DNA of 64,000 nucleotides from Lactarius indigo (taxonomy: Eukaryota > Basidiomycota > Agaricomycetes > Russulales > Russulaceae). Both the position numbers and the translations under genes were made by a program. Of the stretch, positions 45,790 to 55,822 are shown one piece after another; the first letter of the stretch is position 1, and every line of letters starts with the position of its first letter. The notes beneath the pieces were generated by a model, which made no database searches, was not told the DNA's origin, and saw nothing but the letters and a program-made list of their open reading frames with translations. The DNA lies in the NCBI GenBank assembly GCA_025766275.1, contig JAFKAC010000063.1, forward strand, positions 1 to 64,000, in the 5' to 3' direction.

Positions 45790-47148
45790 TCAGTTGAATG
45801 CCTCGTTAACAAGCGCGTGGTTTCCACGAATGTTAATGAGCGAGTACTGCAAAGAGGAAACGAATGTGTTAGTCAAATTCTCAAGTCTCGGACATCAAAA
45901 GGACACACACCTCTGCTAGCTCTGGCCGCGCACCGCGCACAATATTGATGTACACCGAGTTCGGCTCCGTCAAAAATGGCCTGAGGCCTGCCGCCGCCCA
46001 CCTATGCGCAAAGTACTCAAAGTTCTCGCGACCTTCGCGCGCGTGGATCTCCAGCTGGAGCTGGCCGACGGGGAGCACCTTCCCATCGCCGGCGCGTGCG
46101 CTGAAGAACGTCGTGAGCGCATCGAATTCTCCTTCCTTGATGTCGATCTTGAGGATGTCGATGAACGTGTGTCCTGAGGATTGCCTGTCATCAGCAGCGC
46201 TCTTCGTGGCGGAGCGGAGATCACCCGGCAGACGCACCGTTGAGCTCCATGAGCGAGTCGAGCAATCCAGAATTTGGGGTTGTCGTGGTCTCCGTGGTTG
46301 TTGGTTCCGCTTTGAGCGCGAAGGGCTTGAAATGAGCCCAGTCCCTCAGTACCGGATCGCTGGTGACCTCGGGTCCCCACTGGTTACTCATAGATCTAGT
46401 TCAGTGGGCAGAGGTAAGGAGGAGGGAACACGCACGCTGTTGACGCTATAGTCGTATCCCCAGACCTCACATCCCGGCGCGCGCTTTAACAATGTCGATT
46501 CGAGCAAAGACTCATCGCTGATGCCTATGATGTAATGAGAAATCACGCTCCGCGGAACCGAGAAAACGAAATGAAGAAACAGACCGAAAGAGTAGATCAC
46601 GCATTTGTCTTGTTTGGCCACGCGGTCCAGACCGCAGACCCATGTCCTGATGCGCTGCACACGATGGGGGCACTGGAACGCCGGGATGAAAAAGTCTCCT
46701 ATTGCGATGGCGTTCCAGACTCAGCAGGTCGGATACGGGGGATGAACAGACGACGCACACAATGTATAGAATTCTCCATGTGTCGGATACCTACAGTGAT
46801 GGGGAATTAAACAGATCAGATGGTGTGAGAACTATCACGAAAGGGCGAAGCCTAGTGCACATGCGTGGGTGTGCATGTGCAAGCTGCGGGAACGTAGAAC
46901 ACAACTCACGGCTCTACAGCATCATCTCTGGGTCTCCACCTTTTGATTATTTCCAGCCGTTCTTGTATGGCCACCGCATAGAGCGCCTCCTCATCCGCGA
47001 GCCAAGTACGGAGGGAGCGACTAGGTCCAAAGGCGTCGCGGTAGTACGACGAGAAGCCATTTAAGGTTTCCGAAAATGACTGGAGGAGAAGAATGACAAC
47101 GACGGTGATCAATAACACGATGGTAAGGATGGTCGGACGGGGTGGCAT
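45790..47148 (-). pseudogene. Methyltransferase copy M2, inactivated
   Basis: Same seven-exon layout as M1 and M3 (anchor MPPRPTILTIVLLITVVVIL; acidic motif DILKIDIKEGEFDALTTFF, with an altered DxEG; C-terminus YSLINIRGNHALVNEAFN). At the exon 2-3 junction the conserved TGG (Trp before DFFIPAF) is TGA, because exon 3 starts GAGAC where M1 and M3 have GGGAC: a premature stop. A block corresponding to VGTLGDGGK is shortened to IRT. After FALK a +2 and then a +1 indel replace the conserved GGTNNHGDHDNPKFWT with 17-18 unrelated Thr-rich residues before the frame returns at LDSL. WW is RW, and three residues of the AELEAAG loop are lost. Confidence 0.7.
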
Positions 47149-47214
47149 AGTAAAAGTCGCAGCCAAAGGGTAGGAGATGATAGAAAGGAAAAAGAGTGAC
47201 GTTTGAGTGACGCG

Positions 47215-48785
47215 TCAATCAAAAGAATTGATGCGACCAGAAGACTGCGGAGGACTCCATGCCACATTTCGGATGTCTCGATCCAATATTCCGACAACCA
47301 ATGAAGCAAGCGTCATTCTGACTATCCCATCCATAATCTCATGATATATATAAGGCCAGCTGGTCATCAGTACGGGCGTCCATCTCCAACCTCGACTAGT
47401 ACACACCTGCTCCGTCTGCTGCCTTATAAACAGGCGAATAATTTCCCACAGATATTCATAAACGGGTACTGTGTTCAGTGGATCAGTTACGTTTCCCAAA
47501 CCGAAGTGAGGGTACGCACCTCGGCCGGTTTTAGATTCCCACCTAGGTTCATGTACACCAAGTTCACTTTGGTCTGGAACCTCGAGCGCAGCCCACCAGC
47601 CGTGGGACAAGTCAAATGTGGCATCACGTGTGCAGCCCGATCGGGAACGTCATACTCGAAAACGGGCTCAGCAGCTTGCACGCCGCCAGGAATGCGATCA
47701 GCATGTCAAACTCGGCACTCACAACCTTGACCTTGAGCACGTCGATGAATGCGTGACTTGCATTCCCACAAAATATTAGACCGTGAGATGTAAAAAGGAA
47801 ATGGGAAAGACGGGCCTACCGTTCAGCTGTATGAGCGCATCAAGGGTATAGTATTTTGACAAGTCGTCGGGTTACGACTGCCTAGCGCCCACTGGAAGAA
47901 ATGCACATGCTCCTTCAGGTTAGACGAATCCTCAATCTCGGGGCCAAACTGTGCGCATCAATCAGCTCATAACATATTGGTCGAACTTTAGAGGCAACAC
48001 ATGCTGTTCACGGTAAAGTCGTACCCTCACGCTTCACAACCTGGCGCGCGCTCCAGCAGCGTAGCCTCGAACAACGACTCGCTGTTGATGTCTGCATACG
48101 CATCCTACGATTACCCTCCTTGCCGCCAAAAATGAGGGGATGTTAGACACACCGAACGAGTAGATCGCACGCACTCCATACTGCATACCAACTTACCGCC
48201 GGGGTCGAGCATGCCGATTCGCTCGACATGGTGCGATGAAGTCCCCTGCACGGAAATGTCACATCGACACTAGAACAGCGGGAGATTAGGCGACGAACTT
48301 ACATTTGTTGTAGCTCCTGGTGGTAGGGTACCTAGACCCCGTTAGTCAAACATGCTTTTATGTTTTTGGCAGGAATAGGAACGAGGGCGCATCATAAGCA
48401 AGCTCCCAGCACCACTACATCACACTTATAGCTCCTCAACTGTGCCTCAAATGGAGGAGTGTGTGTCCGAACAAGAGTGGTCCAAAATAATAATAAAAGA
48501 GGGCTGTTCTGTACTCACGACTCAATCTCCACCTTGGGCCATGCTCCTCGACGAACCCCTCGCGTAGATTGGCATTGCCATGTATCGCACCTCTTCTCAC
48601 AGACACACGATGAGCGAGGTTGCATGAAAGTCATACGGTTCTTGGTAGTACAGCTCCTCGATTCCAAACGAAGGCACCCAGAAAAAGAGGCTGAGGGTGA
48701 CAAGAGAAATGGCCGTGAGGAGAAGCGGACACTGGTATGGAGTGCCACGAATGCTAGTTAACGACAGTCGGGCGACGGCGTGCAT
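47215..48785 (-). pseudogene. Decayed paralogous methyltransferase M2'
   Basis: Counterpart of M1' in unit 2: anchor exon from ATG 48785 (CPLLLTAISLVTLSLFFWV), WWAALEVPDQSEL near 47,590, and the same broken middle. The shared lesions show that it was already a pseudogene before the unit duplicated. Confidence 0.6.
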
Positions 48786-48789
48786 TTTT

Positions 48790-49600
48790 GTGGGTCGTCA
48801 TGATGGGCAAATGAGGCTGGGTGCGGCAAGTATTCACGATAAGGTAGGTCGATAAGGAGTGGAGGAACGTTGCACCCTCGTCCGATTTTTTGTTGTTGTA
48901 GAAGACGGGAGTACTGGGTACTACCGATACCCCCCGTCTTTTAGAACACAGCGTTGTCATGACCTGGGTCTGACTGGGTCGGGTAGTCTGACTCTGACCT
49001 GTTATGATCAGATAAATTGTTAATATTCGAAAAATCTTCCATCATCACTCATGGTTCTTTCCCACGTGTCACTTTCCTTTTTTATCGCAGCTTCGGGCTG
49101 GGCGGGCCATTGGTCTATTGGCACAAGCTGTAATGATTAAGCGGACCCAGCGATTCCAAAAATGGTCTGACCCTCATTTTGACCTTTGACCTGAGTCAAT
49201 TGACCCGTACTGGCCTGGCTGACCACGACCCATTTGACCCTGAGTCAGGCCGACCTGTACAACACTGGGCAGAGGTGGCAGAGTGCCAACCAGGCACGAA
49301 TGTTGTTCCCAATCCAGACAACACCGTGGGGCCATTCGAGACACGTGGACGCAGCGTGGGTCGCCTAGGCGCTCAATCCAAACACGCACCCTCAACCCCA
49401 CCGTTATGGTGACACCTCCATCTACTCTGCATGCAAAAGACTCTTCTGAGAAAGGGAGCACAGGCAAATCATCTCGAACTCGTGAGTCAATTGCTCTTGA
49501 TCCATAACCTTCCCGATGATGACCCTCGATCCCAGCTCGGGTTCCATAGCGCCTCGACCCTCTGAAATGAGGGGGGTCAATCCCTTCTATTGTGGGACAA
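48790..49600. other. Intergenic; empty site of the foldback element
   Basis: Colinear with 32,560-33,780 of unit 1 but lacking the foldback element near 49,000-49,045. The minus frame 49,174-49,635 (153 codons) has no recognised domain. Confidence 0.45.
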
Positions 49601-49618
49601 TGGCCTGTCAAAAACCGT

Positions 49619-50440
49619 TCTTGGACAGCACTCAAATCGCCGAATCTCGGGGAAATCGATTGCGGCCAGTAAATGTAAAGGTGACTGGTGCGTATCTAAA
49701 TCCTAAACTCGTTCAAGCCTTGATACATATTTAATCTCTTTGTTAGTCTTCTAAGCACTCAACGTTCCCCGATTCAAGACTACCTTCGGCACGGAGAGGG
49801 GGTTCTTTGTCACTATAGCCTATTTGGCGACTACGAAGGCTAAGAAGCGAATTAAGAAGACCACGAAGAGCGTTCGCATTAATGGACGGACGGCTGCCAG
49901 GTGGGGCCAGAAGCTTAACGCTTTGTAGGACTTTCTTCTTTTCAATCTCTTTTTTTCCGGCTCAAAGTTTTTTCCAGTTCCGTACGGCTGTCGTTACAAT
50001 GCATTCTGCGTTCTTATGCGAAGCGGTTGAGAAAAATTGGTATCGTTAGCGGAATGCACGAGACGGTGGTACCAGCCAAATCCGAGAGTGGTTCGTCTAA
50101 TCGTCGTAGAATTCTTGTTCATATGGCTAACTGAGCATCTTACACGTAGACGTTTGTTTGTTTGTTCTCGGCTATACCAACGGACAGGCTAGACACTCGA
50201 GTCGCGGTCACATCCGCAGCATTCTCGCCAGATAGCAAGCGGATCGTCTCAGGCTGTTTTTATCGAACAATTTGTCTCATGAATGCCACGATGGGAGACA
50301 CGAAGGCAAGCGATTCCGTCCAATTCATGGCATTCTCGCCAGATGGCCAGCGCATCGTCTCAGGCTCGGAAGATGGAACAATTCATGTGTGGAACACCAC
50401 AACGGGAGACACGGGGGTAGGCCCATTTATTGGACGCTGA
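49619..50440 (+). pseudogene. NLR remnant 2: C2 exons fused to a WD40 stub
   Basis: Same truncated layout as remnant 1. The first codon is TTG instead of ATG (then DSTQIAESRGN). Exon 2 begins VF and then TAA before ALNVPRFKTTFG. The NACHT region is missing. The WD40 stub at 50,200-50,440 is better preserved (AAFSPDSKRIVSGC and FSPDGQRIVSGSEDGTIHVW), ending FIGR-stop. The central deletion is shared with remnant 1, so it predates the unit duplication. Confidence 0.7.
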
Positions 50441-50599
50441 TGCAATATAGATACGCTCATATCTAACGAATCACGACCTCCAGTACTAACCTGCGATGGT
50501 AGTACGGCTTGTGCCTTGATGAGCTCGGACTTAATACGTACAATTACACCTCAAACCCCGTACCAGTAAGAAAAACATATTACTGTAGCGATTCTATCC

Positions 50600-51000
50600 C
50601 TGAGGAGTCAATATAACTCATCCGACTACATCCGTAGACGAACTTAGAAAGATCTGAGTAGATTTCGTGTTTGCTAGCGACCCAGATATTACTCGGGCGA
50701 CGAAGCTCGATGAAGATTTGTCCTGTGCGCTAGTGGAGCCCCCTATTAAAAGTTTGCACTCATCACTACAAATCCATTCGTCGTCATATCAGGAGTCAAT
50801 AGGCAATTGGCCGAGACTAGGGCAGACCTCGAAGCACGCGACACCTCTGAGCTGAAGGCGTACAAACAGATTTGATAGCATAGGTGCAGGTGCGCGGCGC
50901 CTCATACGTAGACTTGAAAGGATGAGATGTGCCTATTTGGCTAGAAATAAGGGGGATATCACTACCAATGTTCCGGGCAGTGCATCGCGTGTTACGCCTA
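50600..51000 (-). pseudogene. Inverted NLR C-terminal fragment (unit 2)
   Basis: The complement of the NLR end is recognisable at 50,615-50,790 (complement of the FVHG-S block, then DDEWICSDE-KLL), matching the inverted scrap at 34.8-35.0 kb in unit 1. Confidence 0.55.
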
Positions 51001-51199
51001 GCAGATGCAGATCCTCGACCCAGAGGGGTGATAATTTACTTCAGATGTCGCTCACTGCAGTGAAGGGAAGATCTTCCCACGAGGCATGGAGCCATGTCAA
51101 GGGCCTGGTTTGGAATAGGCGGCGAAATGTGGAATGGAAAGGAATCGGAGGAGTTCACGAAAGACCGAGAAGACCAGACAAATTACAAAACCTTAACCC

Positions 51200-51800
51200 C
51201 GGTAAGACTCACCTCGAGAGAGAGCCAGGGTGAAAACGAGGGCTGACCAATGCGACGAGACTAACAAAAACAGTGGGTGGGCGCCCTCAATTAGGTCGAA
51301 CTCGAACCGAGATCACAGTAAATATATGGGGGGAGGTGGTGACATAGCACTCTATATTCAGCAGAGAGCGGCGGTTTAATGTAAAGGGAATGAGTACCTA
51401 AACCAAAGGCAAAGTGGAGGGTAAGTAAGATAAAGGGCGAGTGAGACATCAGGGGAAAGAGAGGAGGGCACAGAGAGTGTGGGGAACGAGCGAGTGAGGT
51501 AGAAGGCGGCACAATGGGAAGAAAGACGACATATACAAGTGATGGGCGACCAGAGGTCGAGACAGAAGGACAGGTGGATATGGGCGTATCATAAAGAATA
51601 GGGACGGATCGTGTACTTAAGGGCTAGTGCCGAGAATAACAGCGCACGTACCGAGACAAAGACCAGCGAGGCCCCAAAATCTCGACTGGTGGAGCGAGTT
51701 TACAGGGCAGCAAAAGAAAGTTGCTGTGATGAGCATCGAGTGGCAACAAAAGCCGAGAACGCGCATCCTGTGGTCCCACTATCGGGGTGACTCGCCACCG
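51200..51800. repeat. Dispersed repeat R, copy 4
   Basis: CCTAAACCAAAGGCAAAGTG near 51,398, preceded by the TATATTCAGCAGAGAG-CGGTTTAAT block. Close to copy 3, as expected from the unit duplication. Confidence 0.6.
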
Positions 51801-52263
51801 CAGCGTCCATCAACAATATGGAGTGTGAAGGGACAGGAAGAAGTGACGCGTACGATGTCGATGACGTCACCACGTCTGCTGAGTACTGATACGGTCCCAG
51901 CCTTCTCCATCTCTCGATCTGCACATCAGGCTTCTTGACCTTGTTTTGCACCCGGACCAGCAGCGTATCCCTCAGCCTCAGTTTCAACGTACCTTCTAGC
52001 CAGCCATCTTCGACGGATTTCTCGATGTCAGCCTGGTATTTCCTTTTGGACTCTGCCTCCCTGGTTGCCACAGCAGCTGTGACCGCCGCGTCAATGGCCT
52101 GCTTTTGGTCTTCTGCCATGGGAATGTGTACATGTGCAGATTCTTGCGCCTTGGCCATCGTGGCTTCGACTGTCTTATCCCGTTCCTCGTGGTGCTTCGC
52201 GACGAGGCTTCTTCCAGAGTCCATAGTTCTTCGGCGTGTGGCTTGGTAAATTCCTTGAGTCAC
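51700..52263 (-). CDS. Hypothetical charged helical ORF (187 codons)
   Basis: Open minus frame, no known domain. The middle (KQAIDAAVTAAVATREAESK and on through KYQADIEKSVEDGWLEGTL) is Ala/Glu/Lys-rich and strongly helical-looking, unlike shadow frames. The C-terminal third (from about 51,700-51,900) overlaps repeat R and looks non-coding, so the true gene end or an intron probably lies near 51,900. Unit 1 keeps only the part up to 36,298. It could be one exon of a larger gene extending to 53.2 kb. Confidence 0.35.
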   Translation of the reverse strand: MTQGIYQATRRRTMDSGRSLVAKHHEERDKTVEATMAKAQESAHVHIPMAEDQKQAIDAAVTAAVATREAESKRKYQADIEKSVEDGWLEGTLKLRLRDTLLVRVQNKVKKPDVQIERWRRLGPYQYSADVVTSSTSYASLLPVPSHSILLMDAAVASHPDSGTTGCAFSAFVATRCSSQQLSFAAL

Positions 52264-53227
52264 GTTGCGGGTGGAGCGTTGTCCACTTCACTTGTAGCTT
52301 TTCCACCGCGGCCTTGATGTCAGCGTCCTGCTCCTCTGCTCCCCTCGGCCGCGCCTTCTGTTCGTCGCGTACCTGAGAGCTGAGTCTTCCTGCCGGCAGT
52401 CAGAGGAAGCCAGACGCAGAACGACGCGGCGAGTACTATTATGTTGGTCATACAGAGGCCATGTTCGGCTCCTCTGCCTCCTTTTGCGCGATCTGAGGTG
52501 CCACCATATTAGTACGATGAAGCGTGACTTTATAGGGACGCTACCTTGGCCAGCTAAAGAGTCTTATATGACCCTTGACAAGATCTGCCTTGCTACCCTC
52601 TCGCTCCTTGGCTTCTGTCCCCTCGGAGGTGGGGTTATCCCATGCCTCCTTGTCTGCGTAAATGAGCACCCGCAAAATGGTCTGCCATCCCATTGTCGTC
52701 CGCCGCGGTGGTGTGACTGGTCATTAGCGACCTCAGCGTCCATCACCACCCCATCTTCTCTACATCGCCTAATCGAGCTCGCAGAGGTCCGGTTGCTCCA
52801 ATGCGCAAACCTTCCGCTGCGAACGCTGCTGCGGGTACTGCAGGCTCTGCTGGAAGGGAAAGTCAACTTGTGCGTAGTCATGGGGGAGATTCGGCGCATG
52901 AAGGGGGCATCGGTATCCGTGGCGTCGTACTAGCCTGGCACGGCAGGTCTGGCGGGGTCGCTATCATGGGTGCTGCGGAGAAACGAACGCGGGAGGAGGG
53001 AAAGGTGGATACAGAGGACTCGGCTGCGAAGCGCCTCCTGCTGACCGTAACGCGAACACCAGTGACTCAACTGGTGGAGCGCATCACCTTGTTGTACAAT
53101 CATGTCTATCCCTCGTGCTTCGTGATATTGGTCTTGTTTGGACTTATTCGCCTATCTCATTCGTTCGCTTTGTCCATTTTTGTCGTCTCGCATCTTATAC
53201 ATAGAAGGACTTGTGCGTCATGTCATC
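52103..53227. other. Unit-2-only segment of about 1.1 kb
   Basis: The sequence on both sides (ATGGCCTGC on the left; GCTTAAAACTTGTTCGTGCT on the right) is joined directly in unit 1 near 36,297-36,305. The segment includes the 5' half of the charged ORF and GC-rich frames with no recognised domain. I read it as a deletion in unit 1 because it interrupts an otherwise open frame there. Confidence 0.55.
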
Positions 53228-53259
53228 GCTTAAAACTTGTTCGTGCTGTCCTGGCCCCA

Positions 53260-55620
53260 ATTCGGTAAGTCTGAATACTGAGCGCGTACTACAGTACTGT
53301 AGTAGGCATCCTCAGCCGAGACAAGACTTCGTCTTTCCAGTCGGGCGTAACGCGTAACGCCCCAAACCAATTGCAGAAGGTAGGAAAAAAATAATTTATT
53401 TGGTAACCGTATGGTCTATACCGCAACTACTGCAACAAACGGTCGTACTGCCAAATTAAGCCATGCTGTTCTTCACTCGCTAAATTGCGAATACAAGGTT
53501 CCCAAGTTCGTCACATTTCTAGTTAGTAGATAAGCCGTATGATTGCGTGCAGGGTCAGAGCGTAGTCCTTGAAAGAAACAGGTATATCAGAAGGTAGGCA
53601 CGCAGATGACGCACCATGGCTTCAAGAACGAGGTGGTGAGAGAAACGGACATCTAATATCGTCGACGGCCCCGAGCGCCCGCTCCTTTCTTGCCAGGGCT
53701 GAACCGTGAAATGAGACCGGGAAATGCACACGTCATGACATTTAGCGGGAGGATCCTCGGTAAATGGCTCCTTCCACAATTCAGCGTACAGCGCTTAGAT
53801 AGTCAGAAAAAAATCAGAGACGGGTGACGACTTCGTATTTTGAACGATTGGTGGACAAGGCTCGACGTCGGCCGGTCGTTCACCATGAACACCAACTCCA
53901 TTTTCTCAGCCTTTCCTGACTCGGGGTAGGTCGTCGCAAGATTGCAGTACCATCGTGAGTCAGGTTCGTAAAACGCAAGAAATCCAACAAGTCCGCTTAC
54001 AGTCTCCCATTAAGCGTTCCACATCCGTTTTCTCGGCTCGCCTACCAATGAATGCTCAGGAGTATAATCACTTTGGCAATTAGAACAAATCAGCCATGAG
54101 TAAACATTCCCCAAATATACCATGAGACCTTGTGAGGGAAGGGCAGTCTTCAAACATCCTCAACTCCGTGACTGCGATCATCACTTCCAGCGATGCCATT
54201 CCTAAAGGGCAACATTCAGTACGCCTATAACCACCAGCGCGAGTCAGCAGACATACAAATCGCGACGTATCAGTCTGCCCACTATTTAAAGACAAATGCT
54301 CGTCCGATAAGGTTCAGACTGAGTGGCAGATACGCGACGGACTGAGGCGATTACAGCTGCCCGGGAACGGAATGACCCTCGGACCTGCAACGCCTGTTAT
54401 AGTTCTACGGATGATTCCGGGACCGGAAAGGCTTTAGCGTCCTGTAGACATCAGTCAAACTCTGCTAATCCACATGGAGGGTAACGGCCCCACATCAGGG
54501 AATCATCGTACTTGATGAGGACCTTGTCGAATGACCCGTGCGGCCATCAGAAATCGAGTTATGAGCTTTACTAGTCTCAGAGTTAGCTGAGGCCCGTCAT
54601 TTCCTTGTAGATCGGGCTTACCGGGTTGCGTCAACGAAAGGGGTCCGAAACCCAAATTTGTCCCACCTTGCACGAGAAGGCCTACTTCCAACAACACGGA
54701 CCCTGTACGCCCGAAGGCGTTGGGTATGTTGCACAACGACTGTCGTGTGGGAGCAGGTCGCTCGCGGGCTCACTTACGCCGCACATCTGCGTAGAAATGC
54801 CGAGCAAGGCAGGAAGATAAGCGTTCAGGTACTTCAACGCGAAGACGAGGACTCGTACGCTGCCGCGCCACCAGTGTCGCTATCATCGGTAAAGGCATCA
54901 TGGCATTGCCGGTCACTGCACATAAATCTGGCATCCCTGCAGAACCTGCGCGTATGTATGTGCGCGCCAGGATCTATGACCAGCGTCCAGGTAAAGGAAG
55001 TCGAGAAATGGGGACGCACCGGCACGTAATTTCCGCTGGGAGCACCCGAATCCTGACAAGGGTTGACCGATTTGCTGAGCGGATATCATGATGAGCAGTG
55101 TGAGGAATGCGTCGGCTCACGTCGGGAGATCAGCAATAGAAGGCGGTATGGGTGTCGGGGGGTGTTACAAAAGGTAGTCGCTCTGAGAGCATGATGGTGA
55201 GGGAGAAGGGTTGTCGGAAGAGGTACAGGAGCTCGAAGTGCAAATGTGAGGCTAGCAGGTACGAAGGGAAAGACAACACGTACTGGTTAAATGACAACGT
55301 GGATGTGTTCTTGATGAGCTCTTGTGCGAACATGGCGCAAGTCCTCGAGTTGCGGGGTTATCCGGTTCTAACTGCCTTGCTACTCACTGAGGCCATGTAC
55401 TTTGACATCGAAACATAGTAGTTCAGGAAGAGACAAAGTGTTGACAGTTTGACTGAGGAAGGGTGGAGGTGATGGGCACGGACGCGAGATGATGAGAGCC
55501 GTCCATGCTTGTTCCCAATCTGGACAGCACGTTGGCAGTCGTGGGACCATTCGAGACGCTTACAGACGCAGCGTGGTCGCCTAGGTACTCGAACCAAACA
55601 CGCACCCTTAACGGCCTTAC
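53260..55620 (-). other. Unrecognised hydrophobic multi-frame stretch (unit 2)
   Basis: Close copy of 36,340-38,660. Shared minus-strand segments include GSVLLEVGLLVQGGTNLGFG (54,640-54,700) and LHFELLYLFRQPFSLTIML (about 55,200). A single frame was not found. Most differences between copies are point changes with few indels, which hints at some constraint or a recent duplication. Confidence 0.3.
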
Positions 55621-55822
55621 CCCAATCATCTGTCTATTTTCCAAGATATGGACCACAGGCCAACTATCTCGAGTTCGTGAGTAGATCGTCCTTGACCCAT
55701 AGCTTTCCCGATAACTTTCCCGATCCGATCCCAGCTCGGCGGGTTCCACGACATCTCGACCCTCTGAAATACGGTAAGTCAATTATTTCTGTTGTGAAGC
55801 GATAATCGATCAAAAACCATCT

